Of a stretch of 64,000 nt of DNA, positions 24,649-36,543 are shown in pieces (within the stretch, counting starts at the first letter, position 1; every line of letters starts with the position of its first letter). This DNA comes from Nissolia schottii (lineage: Eukaryota; Streptophyta; Magnoliopsida; Fabales; Fabaceae). The notes under the pieces are model-generated. The model was not told where the DNA came from. It worked only from the letters and a program-made list of their open reading frames with translations, and searched no databases. Location of the stretch: contig QANU01052615.1 of the NCBI GenBank assembly GCA_003254905.1, positions 240,121 through 304,120 on the forward strand. Reading direction: 5' to 3'. The translations under genes were made by a program, and so were the position numbers.

Positions 24649-25452
24649 CCGGCCATTAGTTAACTAGAATAATAATTGAATAACAATATTTTAGGATAAT
24701 TGTGCGTGTTTGTCTATGAACACGCATGAGTCTAGAGTAGGTGAACTCAATTGCCCTAGTATCCATCTCCTTAACCTTTCTCACCTTATATTTATTTAGT
24801 TATTTTTCCTTTATTATTTATATATTTTGTTTTATTATCTTTAGAACCAATTTTCCAAAACTCTTCCAATCAATTTAATCGAGTTACTTGTCAATTAAAA
24901 TCTAGTGTAATATTATCCTCGTGAGTTTGACAACCTGAATTTTAATACTCACTTTTATTACTTGTACAAATTAATGCACTTGCTATTATTGCAAAATTCA
25001 CATCAAACACAGATCATTTTTGCTACGTACTGCTATTCACATGACTTCATTTTAACAAAATATTAGTTAGTGATATATACATATATATATATTAATTGGA
25101 CTGATGATTCACTCTACCAAAAAACTAAAAGTCTCGTAACTGACTAATATTTATAATCACAATAAACTCCCTCAAATTAGCTACCCAACATTTATGATAT
25201 TGACACCTCTGGTCAAACTATTATAGAGCTCAATCGTACTCTACACCATCATTATGGAATTTATGGTCACTTGGTCATTTAGTAGGTGCTTAACCATTGG
25301 CACTTCAAGAGTCGCTCAGAATACTATAACGGACTTTATCATAGAGATCAAGAAAGGAGACTTTAGCTATTACTTCTTCAAATCATGCATGAATTATTGT
25401 AATACATGAAGCGAGTCGTGAATATTTTCGGATAAGGGCAATCAATCAACAT

Positions 25453-26155
25453 GTGAGTATCATGAAGAATGTTGAAGCAAGTTATTATTTGTGCCACTGT
25501 GGCCGCTGGTTCCAGATGTCTATTGGGTTGTTTCACTCCTCCTTCCTTGGTGGCCAAAAGCTGAAGGGGTCAGAGGCTGTGTGGTCGTTGTTACGGAAAT
25601 TGCAGTATTGCATATTTGAGTTTATTATGGTTACAATTTTTACTTCATCTTATTAGATGAATGTTCATAATTATCCAAAGTTGTTATTTGTACCATCGTG
25701 GTCGCTTGTTCCAAATGTTTATTGGGTTGTTTCACTTCTCTTTCCTTAACCAATGTTTTTATCACACTATGTTTTTCCTAGATAAGGTTTTTAATAAGAC
25801 AGCTCACATAATGAGGATGTTGTAATCTTTTTCCTTCACTAAGATTTTTTTCAATAAGTTTTTCTCAGTAAGGTTTTAACTAGACATATCTCTAGTGGTC
25901 ATCCGACAAGGAGTGTTATAAAATATTATTAATGTGGATGCCCATTTATTAATTTGGTTATTATCTAATTAGATAGATATATGTTGATATTATAAAGATA
26001 TTATAGAGATTTGATATTATCTCAAGTATTCTCACTCTTAGACTATAAATAGATATGTATAAAACACTTGAGATGATTAATAGAATAAAATTCGCTCTCT
26101 TACTACTCTATTCTTTCTCTCTTTTATTTTTATTACTTCTCCTATTATTTCATAA
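25453..26155 (+). mobile_element. Copia-like remnant: 3' internal end and LTR
   Basis: Internal sequence holds two imperfect copies of a word around GTGCCACTGTGGCCGCTGG (near 25490 and 25690). It leads to a purine tract at about 25903-25913 and then an LTR starting TGTTATAAAATATT at 25914. The LTR has a TATA box (CTATAAATAGA) near 26040 and ends near 26155. There is no recognisable coding part and no 5' LTR. It is a partial fossil of moderate age. Confidence 0.6.
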
Positions 26156-27224
26156 GAATTAGGATAATATAAACATTATTTTTTAATAATTAAGATGATG
26201 GAGAGAAAAAAAAACTGTTGTATAGATATTCCCTAATTTTTGTTTCCCTATTTAAATAATAAGTAATGAATTGCTTATCAATTATAGGAATTTAAAATTG
26301 TTTAGTATACTGAGAATTGTGCATAAATAAAGATACGTAGATATATACGACGAATCCATCTCATACCATTAATAAAATGATCGCCTTTTGAAAAGATCAC
26401 CATCCGTTGTCTCAGGATACTAAACAGTTTTAAATTCCTTTAATTGATAAGTAATTTATTACTTATTATTTAATAAGTGAAACAAAAATAACATTTTTTT
26501 ATTTGTATGATGTGTGAACTATAATTTTTTTCAAGACTTCAAAAAAAAAAAAAGAAATATTGATTCTTTATTTTTCCTCTAGATTTTTTGTGATTTCCAT
26601 TTTTTTATTTGTATGATTTTGTAAGTATAATTGAAGATTTTTCATGATTTGTATGATTAGGCAGATGTTTTTTATGTTATTAGTTTTAAAATATAAAAAA
26701 ATTGACACGTAAGCGTAATTTGTTACGGTCAGAACGTCGTTATTAAATTTAATTAAATAGTAAGGTAATGATTCATTGTTAGGTAATTAGTAAGGATTAT
26801 TAAGGATAATGGTAAGGAGTAAAATTAAAACTAAATAATTTAAATTTCGCAATATTGAAATTGATGATTAAAACAGTAATTCATTTTATATGAAATTTAT
26901 TTTGTAGTTTTAAAGTAAGGATTAAAGAACTAAAAGGAAAAGTATTTCATTACCTTCTCCTCCCAACTGAATATAGAATTTATTTATCCAAAAAAAATTA
27001 TGGAATTCATTATGTAAAAATTACCATTTTTTTCCCTCTCTTTTAAATATAATTGGGAGGATCGAACAATTAAAAAATAAAAAATTATTTATTTTTCATG
27101 TCCCTCCCCTTTCTTAAAGAGCTTACTACAAAGTATAAACTTTTACACTGACTTAAATTGTTTGAAATAGTTTCTCAAACTAAAGAATCCTCATATTTGT
27201 AAGAGAAAGTTTCTTTGTACAACA
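26156..27224. other. Gene-free AT-rich stretch
   Basis: No gene is supported. An imperfect inverted repeat is visible between about 26260-26310 and 26420-26480 (TTAAAATTG / CAGTTTTAAATTCC, and AATTGCTTATCAATTA / TTGATAAGTAATTTA). It could be a small MITE. Confidence 0.45.
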
Positions 27225-27233
27225 AAACGTTTT

Positions 27234-28759
27234 GGGTTAATTAAGTTTTTAGCCCCTGTAACATTAGAAAGTTTGGTTTTAGTCCCTAAGTGAAATTTTT
27301 AGTCCTTGTAAAATTTGGAAGTTTTGTTTTGGTCTCTATGGATGTTTGGGGCTTGACGGTGATGACGTGGCAGTTAATGTTGCTGACGTGGACTCGCCAC
27401 GTGGCACAATCATGAATTTAAAATTCTAACCCATGACCCGACCCAATGACCCATGACTCGACCCGTTACTTTTAAAATTTTTAAAAAAAAATTCAGCCTA
27501 TCTTCCCACTTCCACCGTCTCTCCTCTTCCTCTTCCTCTTCCTCAACCTCACTTTCTCCCCTTCTCTCTTTTTCCTCTGCTCTCAAACTCAAAGCCTATG
27601 TTCATCACCACAAACCCTAACCGCCGCCGCTGCCACGACTGCAACCTCTTCCTCCTCTCTTCCCACTTCCACTGCCTCTCCTCTTCCTTTTCCTCAACCT
27701 CACTTTCTCCTCTTCTCTTTTCTTCCTCTCCTCTCAAACTCAAAGCCTCTATTCATCACCACAAACCCTAACCGCCGCCGCCGCCGCCACCACCACCGTA
27801 ACCTCCTCCTCCTCTCTTCCCATTCCACCGCCTCTCCTCTTCCTCTTCCTCAACCTCACTTTCTCCTCTTCTCTCTTCTTCCTCTCCTCTCAAACTCAAA
27901 GCCTCTCAACACCATCACTACCACCACCAACGCTTTCAAACCGCAGCTTCCTCCACTCTATGCCCCGACACCTTCTCCTCTCCACCCCCTCGCCCGTGGC
28001 CCGAGTGGTTCCACTTCTTTTCCCACATCTCCTTTGTCGTATACCTCTGCCCTCCGCCCTTTTTGCCATAACCAATCACAGAAATGAACAAAGAAATGAA
28101 CAAATCAACCTAAATCAAAAAAGACCAATCATAGAAAGAAAAAAAAACCCTTCAAAGAGGCCCTGATTAAGGGTTGTGGATGATAGTTGATACCTTGATT
28201 TTTCTGGCTTTTTTTTAATTATAATTTTTGGCTAATCAGAAGCCAAATGTTCTGGTTTTGTGGTCCTTGGGAGTTGAGATTCATTTTTCTCTAGGTAGCC
28301 CAAATACCTCAATGGATGTGCAGCGTGGTCATGGGGGAGAGGATCAAAGGTTTGTGGGGAAGACGACAGCAATTTGGGGGGAACCGAATGGGGAAGATGA
28401 CAGACAGGAGCAGAAGAGAAGAGGTTTTCAACCCTAACACGACGGAGTGGGTAGATTTGGGGGAAAGGGATTTGGGTTAGTGGGGAAAGGGATTTTTTTT
28501 AATTTTTAAATGAATCCGGGTCGGATCCATTTTATTCTGATCGGGTCATGGGTAAAAAAATTTAATCCCGGGTTATGCCACATGGCGAGTCCACATGACA
28601 CGCCACGTTAGCGATGTTAACTGCCACGTCATCACCGTCAACCCCCAAACATCCACAGGTACCAAAACCAAACTTCCAAATTTTACAAGGACTAAAAATT
28701 TCACTGAGGGACTAAACCAAACTTTCTAATGTTACAGGAGCTAAAAACTTAATTAACCC
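27234..28759 (+). mobile_element. Non-autonomous Mutator-like element with long TIRs
   Basis: Terminal inverted repeats of roughly 220 bp start GGGTTAATTAAGTTTTTAG and are mirrored at the right end. The 9-bp target duplications AAACGTTTT (27225-27233) and AAAAGTTTT (28760-28768) differ at one base. The interior has no transposase. It holds three tandem, diverged, pyrimidine-rich repeats of about 140-160 bp between about 27505 and 27950 (each with CTCAAACTCAAAGCC), plus CCG/CCA-rich spacers of the kind seen in plant 5' leaders. Captured host sequence is possible; no parent was identified. Confidence 0.87.
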
Positions 28760-28768
28760 AAAAGTTTT

Positions 28769-29988
28769 TAACTTTTTATACAATCAAATAAAATATTAAT
28801 TTTTCTCTTCTCCCTATCACAATCCCTTAACTCACGCACTTTCTCCTCCTCTCTTCTTATTATTATTTTTCTTATTCTCCTTCTCCCAAACTGTCTTTTT
28901 ATTTTAGTTTTTCTCAATTTTTTCAGATTCAACTTTCTTTTATTTTTTCATTATATGCTATTACTTCTTCTCTATTTATCTTTTATTGTTCTTTTTTTTT
29001 TTTGTCATTCTTCTATGATTTAAGTTGTTATCTTTATTTTGTAATGTTTTTGTTTTGGTGTAATGTTTGTTATTTGTGTTGTAATGTTTGTTTTTAAGTG
29101 TTGTGATGTTTGTTTAAGTTTTTTTTTTGTGTAGTATAATGTTTGTTCATATATGTCGTAATGTTTTGTTTATAAGTGTTGTAATATTTCTTTATTATTT
29201 CATTTTTATGTGGAATAGTGTATGTTCATTTGAGATGTAATGTTTATTTATATGTGTTGTAATGTTTGTTTACGAGTATTGTAATGTTTATTTATTTTTT
29301 TCATTTCTTTATGGTATTTTCTGTGTGGTATAATGTTTGTTTATTTTTCATTTATGTATGGTATAATGTTTGTTCATTTGTAATGTAATGTTTATTTATT
29401 TGTATTGTAATGTTTGTTTATTTTTTTCATTTTTGTGTGGTATATTGTTTGGTCATTTGTGACGTAATGTTTGTTTATGTCCGTTGTAATATTTGTTTAT
29501 GAGAGAGTAAATGAGGGAGCAGGAGTGTGTGGCATTTAAAAGTGGTCGATAATGTTTGTTTATTTGTTTTGTAATGAATGTTTATTTGTTGAGGAGGGAG
29601 CGTGGATGCACACGTTTTAAGTGTGAGTGAAGAGTAAGAGAGAGTGTAACAATTACGTTTCCTGAGTTAATGTGCATGGTGAGGGTTGCATTTTATTTTT
29701 TCTTTCGTATATAAAAAATGTTTCTTCATCTCTTCAAAAATGATTATTCGTACGTCATTGTGAGTGTATGTCATATGTATATCTACGTTGGTTGTATGGT
29801 GGCAACTATTCCCTTGGACACCTAGCACTACTAGATTTGTAAAGGCAATTTTATTGAGCATATTATGCTATTTTCTCTTTTTCATGAATTCGGTGTGCAA
29901 TTTGACCTAGCTATGGTCTATTGTGACAATCAAATTACTATCTGCTTCAATCAAATTGGCCACAGTGACTTGCTCCAAGATTCGTTTC
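28769..29988. other. Gene-free stretch with minisatellite
   Basis: Pyrimidine-rich DNA comes first, then the AATGTTTGTT minisatellite, then about 350 bp of unremarkable sequence up to the hAT terminus at 29989. Confidence 0.5.
29035..29600 (+). repeat. AATGTTTGTT minisatellite
   Basis: About twenty imperfect copies of a 20-30 bp word around TTGTAATGTTTGTTTATTTG, with variable spacers. Its core resembles the interior of the Mutator-type MITE at 4046-4272, which has GTAATGTTTGTG words, but no MITE termini are present here. Confidence 0.75.
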
Positions 29989-32900
29989 TAGGGCTGCTCA
30001 CGGGTCGGATTGGGTCCGACCCGACCAGCATGGCTATCTGACCGACTAATCCGATATGTGGATTGGTTGGATTGGATTGCTACTTTTTGACCAGGTTATC
30101 TGATCAACCCAATCCGATAGTAAACGGGTCAGATTGGCGGTTAACCGTTTTAAAATTTTTTTGGAGAAACTTGTCCCATAATTCAAAAATCAGTCCACTA
30201 CACATAAAAAAGCAAATAAATATAAATATTTATTGTCTCATAATCACTAGAAATATCATGTTTCATATGTCACTTTCCCTGCAAATAAAAACATTGTCTC
30301 ATACTTCACTTTCACTACAAATAAAAAATATTGCCCCATAAAAAAGCTATTTTAAAAACATTGTCACTACAAACAAATTGATTCCACTCCACAAAAGCTA
30401 CCAGCATCACACACAACATCTAATATTTGTAACACAAATAAGGAGCCAATTAACAGCATATTTATCATTTAGTGAATGAAAACTATCATCAATACCCATG
30501 GAATTTGAAAATGTAAGATAAATTCATTAGAAATTATTTCCTTAACAAAATAGGCTACAGTTTAAGGAGAAACATATCAAACTAACAAAAAAATCCAACT
30601 TCTAATTTCTAAATACCAAAGTAAAAGCAAACCGACAAGGCTAAAACATATCAAGTCTTTATCTCATGACTTAGCTAATAATTGTTGGAATAAAGTTTCA
30701 TCATATTCAAATGCTTTAACTTCTGAAAATTCTGTCATGTCTACTTCTAACAAAAGAAGACAACAAACAATAATTTAGTTAGAGACAAAATAACAAAGTA
30801 AAAGTTTTAACCAACAATTCAAAAAAGAAGTAATTATATAGTTATACCTTGTTCATGTACCTGAGGAGGAGACATATCCTTCTTAGATTTAGAGTCTTGA
30901 TGCCTTAACCAATTTTGTGTGCAAATCAAAGCCTCCATTGTGGTGTTAGCTAATGCACTACATGAAGGATCAATCACACAACCTCCCGTGTTAAAAGCAT
31001 ACTCAAATGACACCGTAGACATCTAAATAGCCAATACATCTCTAGCTATGTGAGATAGAATGTTATACTTCCCTATCTTCAAACTCCACCGTTTCAAAAT
31101 ATCAAAGTCTTTACCACCTTCCTCAACCTCATCTTCCAAATATCTCTCAAATTCATTATTTTTTAACACACCATGTTTTTGTTTCACCCTCAGTCTATAC
31201 CTATCTTCAACACTAGTAGCAATAATACTAATACTATGAACACTAGTAGTAGTACTTCCAACTTGAGATCGTGATCCACCACCAATACTACTACAAGCAT
31301 CATCGTCAATGACATTCAGTTTTGAATATTGTTCAACCAACTTCTCCATCAAATCTTTCAACTTCATCAATATTTCATCAGCCCGAATCACTTGACCATT
31401 TGTCATCATATCGGTCAAACAAAACTCTACATAATTCAACTTATACCTTGGATCAAGAACCATGTCACTAGCAAAAGTCAGTTTAAACTATCATGAACAT
31501 CCCGATACTTATCAAACTTTTCCTTTATGTTATATGCCATATTCCTCAAGACTTGGTCCTCCCCTAGACACCAATGAAAAGATTTAAAGTGGGATACAAT
31601 GAAAAGGAAAAAAAAAGTGTAGCATCATAAAAAATTTGCAAGAACTTAACAAAGATTCGTGCACGCTTCCAGTCATCGTGATAAGAAGGTCCTTTCTCGA
31701 TCTCTTCACTATCGAGATTAAGAGGCAAAACAATGTCCTCAAGAGCATTCACAAATGAAGGATCTAAATGTCCAAGGCGCTTAAAAGCCATCTCAAACTT
31801 CTCAGCCACTTTCAACATCATGTATGTTGAATTCCATCTAGTATGCACGTCTAAAACTAGTTTTTGTGTACTAGTTATGTTAACCTCTTTAACATATTGC
31901 TCAAAAGCCTTCAATCTAGATGGAGATGACCACACATATTTACAAGTAACCCTAATTTTTAATTTGGAAACATCTAGTTCCTTCAATCCTTCACCAACAA
32001 TAAGATTCAAAATATGTCCAGCACACCCCATGTGCATGTATTTCCCCTTAAGCATGGTGGAATCACCCCAATGGCTCAAACACCTCAACAAATAAGACAT
32101 AGAAGTGTTATTTGCACTAACATTATGTATAGTCACACAAGAAATCTTTGAAATACCCCAATCTTCATGAAACTCTAATGCTTTCCCAATGGTATCACCC
32201 TTGTGGTCTTCGATCGTAGTAAAACTATGGATTTTCTTTTGCAACACCCACTCCTCATCAATGTAATGAGTAGTCACTCACATGTAATTTAGGTTCTGAA
32301 TTGAAGTCCACGTGTTAGTTGTGAATGACACCATTTGTTATTTCATTGACAATATGGACTTCAATTTAGTTTTCTCTAGTTCAAACAACTCGCTCACGTC
32401 CCTAGCAATTGTTGAACGACTAAGGATCTTAAATCGTGGGGATGAAATACTCATAAAATCCCTAAATTCAAGATGACCCACAAATTTAAATGGAGTCTCC
32501 ATAATGGCTATCATTTTAGCTAGTGCAAGCCTAGTTTTTTCTTGGCTAAACTCTACAAGCTTCAATGAAATAGTCGAATCATCACTTGATTTCCCCAAAA
32601 CTAAAGTTTTTTGTTTTATATCAACTCGTTGATTCTCAGGGTTCTTTTTACAAATTTGCATATGTCTATTGAGGTTTGAATTGCCACTTACTTTGGAAGT
32701 ACTATAAACAAATTCTACCCCACAATGATTGCATATTGCTTTTTGAGTTTTAGCATCCCTAGTAAAATGTTTCTAACATTTTGCAGTGAGTCTTCATTTA
32801 GTTACCTTCGTTGGAGCACTGTCTTCATCTTCCATTGATGGCTCCGACACAATTACAGGTGCAGGGGCAGGGGCAGCCTCCATTCCCCTCACTGCCGTTG

Positions 32901-33748
32901 AATTTGGGGGCTCACTGTTCGGATATATTGATGGAGGAGTGGGAGTACTCCCAACATGACTGCTTCCATCCGTTGTAAAGAATACTCATTGAAGAAATAA
33001 AAATAATGAAAAGTTGAAAACAATAATTAGCCATCAAGAATCAAGAATTTAACAAGAAAAACCCTAGAGTTTTAACAATCAAAAATCGATTTTACATAAT
33101 CAAGAATTTAAACATTGCACTAAATTAAAAAATCAACAATTTTAACAAATCAAAATCAGTAACTCACCAATTTTACAGAAATAAAAAAAATGAAACCCTA
33201 AAAAATATAAATTACAGGGAGGAACTCAGGGAAGACTTGAGTTAGAGACTCTTACTCACCACAATTCAGAGGCACAAGCGGGGGGAGGTTAAGTGTACGG
33301 TGGCCGGAGTTTGAGTGATGACTGACGATAGGAGAAGATGAGGGAGAAATGAGAGAATTGAGAGATGAGAAAACTGAGTTAGTGAGATCCTGAGAGAGAT
33401 GAGAGAACTGAGAGTGAGAGGGAGTGTCGGTGACGGTGAGAGTCCGAGAGAGATGGGAGAAAGAAGCTTAGTCTAAGAGAGAGGGTTTTTTTTAGGTTGA
33501 CTTTTTTCTTTAATTTAATCGATCAGGTCGAGTAAGGCGGGTTTGAAAAGTTTGAATCTGCCACCCGGTCATAGTGTGTCTGCTTGTTTCGAGTCATTCG
33601 GCCTGCTGACCCGCCAACCAACCCAACTCAATCCGCATACATTGGATTGAATAGATTTCGCGATTTTTACTATTTTTGCTGGTTGACCCGATCAGTCAGT
33701 AGCTTGCATCTCAACCCGCATCACCAACCGACCCATGTGCACTATGAC
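29989..33748 (-). mobile_element. hAT transposon remnant, unit 2 (fuller copy)
   Basis: The left terminus TAGGGCTGCTCACGGGTCGG is typical of plant hAT ends. A degenerate partner (CCGACCCATGTGCACTATGA) is at about 33729-33748. GGTCGG/CCAATCC-rich subterminal sequence follows each end. No 8-bp target duplication was found, so the right end is tentative. The element encodes a decayed transposase on the minus strand and is shared with unit 1, so it predates the duplication. Confidence 0.7.
30700..32985 (-). pseudogene. Decayed hAT transposase, unit 2
   Basis: Reading right to left: a leader without the ATG of the sister copy (ACG at the matching place), a BED zinc-finger region near 32700, then frames at 32338-32661, 31564-32277 and 31023-31463. 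These include GISKISCVTIHNVSANN, KGKYMHMGCAGHILNLIVG, VHTRWNSTYMMLK and VLDPRYKLNYVEF. The C-terminal dimerisation part at 30834-31022 (MSTVSFEYAFNTGGCVIDPS, then NTTMEALICTQNWL) follows a single in-frame TAG where Gln is usual. Several frame breaks make it non-functional, but it retains every domain of a plant hAT transposase and is the better reference for the unit 1 fragment. Confidence 0.85.
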
Positions 33749-33829
33749 CTACGTGACTCTGAACTGTCACCCAACCAACTTCAAGACATGCTTTGACCCA
33801 CCTCTTTCTGCACTGATCTAGATGCTAAA

Positions 33830-34420
33830 ATGGCTTGCTACTGCTGCTGACATGGAAGACTTGTGTTGATATGATAATGCCGATTACTCTTCCTGAAGTA
33901 TTTAGTGAGATAATTTCATTGTTGGGGTCATTTTCTCATCAATTCTACCCCGAAACAGCACTCTTTTTTGCCTATGTGGTCATGCATTTGGTGTCTTGTT
34001 TGTCTTCATGCAAATTTGTTGCCTTGTCTATATTCGCACAGATCCACTGCATTGTTTGCCTTTACGCACATATTGTTTTGTTTGCTTCCGTGCATATCCA
34101 TTGCCTTGTCTACCTCTGTGTAGATTTGTTGTTTGTCCTGCCTCCACGCAAATCTGTTGTCATCTTCTGCACATACCCGTTGCTGTTATTGCCGCTCCAA
34201 GCCCTCAACAATCTTTGCGACAAGCTTAAAGCTTGATGAGGGAGTGTGAGAATAAAATAATATATCTTAGATTGTATTTTAGATTGATTTATTATAATTT
34301 TATATTGATTTATGCCATTATGATTTGATATGTTCCTCACCTACAAACAGATGTAACCTCATCATACTCAACACAACATTCAATAATACAAACTTTGTTA
34401 CTTTTTCTACTTATTTTCTA
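33830..34420 (+). mobile_element. Retroelement remnant: 3' internal end plus LTR start (unit 2)
   Basis: Sister of the remnant at 9060-9665. It has the same pyrimidine-rich repeats, then a purine tract and an LTR-like start (TGTGAGAATAAAATAAT) at about 34245. It is shared by both units, so it is older than the duplication. It is a partial fossil. Confidence 0.5.
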
Positions 34421-35122
34421 GGAAAAATTAATAATAAAGACTACTAAAGAACATTAATTTAAAAAAATGACTAATTATGCTGAAATTATTATGAATGACC
34501 TAATGAAATATTCATTTAAGAGAATGACCATAAAATTTGTATTAATATACAATAACACTCTGCAACTTGTTTATACCCAATTATTCATCCCTAACCCTTC
34601 ATTCCAATTATTCATTCGTAATTGGCAGATATAATTAGGAAATTGGATGACTTATTTAAAGAGGTCAGTCTCATACATAGTATATTTAATATACGCTTCC
34701 ATATTGGTAAAGTTTAATATACTCAATTTCTGTAGTTGTAACTAAATTATGCACTTTTTAGTTTTACTTACTTAACTTTTTAAAATGTAATGGAACTATT
34801 TTTAGACTTAAAATTTTGTTTGCTATAGTTCTAACTAAATTTAACCTTGAATTCTATGTAGTTTTAACAGTATAGTAAAAAGATGGTATTAAGCAATTAA
34901 ATCAACATATTCCAATATAGTTTTAACTATCTCATTTTCTATGAACTTGTGAATTGAATCACCTCTTTTTTCTAGCATAATTATGAAACATTATATTATA
35001 TCATTCATTCAACATATCGAATATTTAGCAACAACAAATTTATAATAAATTTATATATTTACCTTTTCTTAATTAAAATTATTTATCTTTTCACATGTTA
35101 ATATTAATATTAATGTTAATAT
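34421..35122. other. Gene-free AT-rich stretch
   Basis: Collinear with 9670-10330 of unit 1. No coding signal on either strand. Confidence 0.55.
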
Positions 35123-36543
35123 CGCTATTTCTTGTTCTCTATATTTTCTCTATAGTTTTTGTTGTGTCCCTTTACTATAATTAATCAAGATGTTTAACAT
35201 GGTATCAGAGCCATGGCACCCACTGTGAGCAATCTTGTCTTCGCCACCTCCACCTCCGCCGCTACTCCTCCATTATCTCCCCAGACTCCTCCGAGAAGAA
35301 CCCCAAGCGCGTCCTCGACATCTGCCGCTATGCCTCCCTCACCTCGTACTTCCACCTGGACCGCATCACCCTCTCCATCGTCATCTCCAAGCTCTCATCT
35401 TCTACGACAAAGTTGCCAGTCATAACTGCCTGCGTGTAGTCTCCGATGTTGCCTATCGCTGCTTCCGTGCAGTCTCCGATGTTTTCCGTAATCGCCGCCT
35501 CCGTGCAGTCTCTGATGTCGCCTGCCGCTGCCGCCGTGCAGTCTCCGATGTTACCTACCGCTGCCTCCGTACAACTTCCGATGTTGTCTATGTTGCCTAT
35601 CGCTGCCTCCGTGCAGTCTCTGATGTTGCCTATTGCTGCCTCTGTGCAGTTCCCGTTGTTTTCCGAACAAGTCCTTGGCACCACTCTTTTTTTCCCTTAA
35701 CAACCTTCGCTTTGTGACAAGCTGAAAGCTCACAGAGCTTTAGCTTGAGGGAGGGTGTTAAGAATAATATATATTATGTTTGATTTGATTTGATTGTGAT
35801 TTATTTTTAACCGTTGTGTTTTAAGCCTATAAATAGGCTCACCTTCTATTGTAAATCATCTCAGATAATACAATTGTTATTTCTTTGTTATCTATCATTC
35901 TCCTATATTTTTTGGTGTCCTTATCTGTTTTTTCCACGATGTTTAACATGGTATTAGAGCCATGGTTCCCACATTGAACTCATATTCCTGCTTCTGCCAA
36001 TTTTCCCCTTAACCGCCTCCACATAATCTTGATGTTGACTTAGTCTACCTTTGCATAGTCTCGATTGTTACCTATCGTTGTTGCATTTGCTAGTTCCGCC
36101 TAGCTCTCGATGTTGCCTTTGTTGGTTCTGCCCAACTCTTGATGTTGCCTCCGTTGTTGCCTTTGCTGGTTCTGCCCAGCCACTGTTGCCTTTGCTGGTT
36201 CCGCCCAGCCTTTGTTGTTGTTTTGTTATTTTCGCCCCACTCAGCCCTCCGTTGAACTATGACAAGCTTAAAGCTCGGGGAGCTTTAGCTTGAGGGAAGG
36301 TGCTAAGAATAATTTATGTTAATGATTGTAAATCATTTGATTTGATTGATTCGATTTAATTATAATCTTTTAAATATTTGATTGATTGTAATTTATCTTT
36401 TGACTGTTGGGTTTTCAGCCTATAAATAGGCTCACCCTCCATTGTAACGCATAACTCTCAAAATACCGTTATTTCTTGTTCTCTATATTTTCTTTGTAGT
36501 CTTTGTTGTGTCCCTTTACTAGTATTAATCACGATGTTTAACA
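35123..36543 (+). mobile_element. LTR-internal-LTR-internal-LTR array of a small retroelement
   Basis: Three LTRs in one orientation: a 5'-truncated one (about 35123-35199), a middle one (35756-35948) and a right one (36301-36543). Each ends GATGTTTAACA. The first two are followed by a methionine-tRNA-type primer site, TGGTATCAGAGCC or TGGTATTAGAGCC, and the last two are preceded by a purine tract (GCTTGAGGGA). The internal parts are under 600 bp without gag or pol, as in TRIM-type elements. Unit 1 lacks the insertion near 10330. The array probably arose by recombination between elements; it is broken on the left. Confidence 0.75.
35425..35670 (+). repeat. Minisatellite inside the first internal region
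   Basis: About seven imperfect copies of a 33-36 bp word around GTGCAGTCTCCGATGTTGCC with GCTGCCTCC spacers. The repetitive peptides readable on either strand (for example CTEAAIGNIGD on the minus strand) come from the repeat and are not evidence of a gene. Confidence 0.75.

Larger units (their letters stand above)
19076..25012 (+). mobile_element. Old LTR split by a Pack-CACTA and a solo LTR
   Basis: Pieces at about 19076-19200, 21005-22006 and 24649-25012 read as one LTR-like sequence once the two insertions are set aside. The last part (CTTGTACAAATTAATGCACT, then CACATCAAACA) resembles 3' ends of Athila-type Ty3/gypsy LTRs. The sister copy starts near 57810 and continues past 63398 to the window edge. 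The ends are approximate and the element is an old, broken fossil that predates the duplication. Confidence 0.45.

Noticed and set aside
27410-27743. Glu/Arg-rich minus-strand frames in the Mutator-like element
   Set aside because: They follow from the CTC/TTC-rich repeats and change frame between repeat copies.
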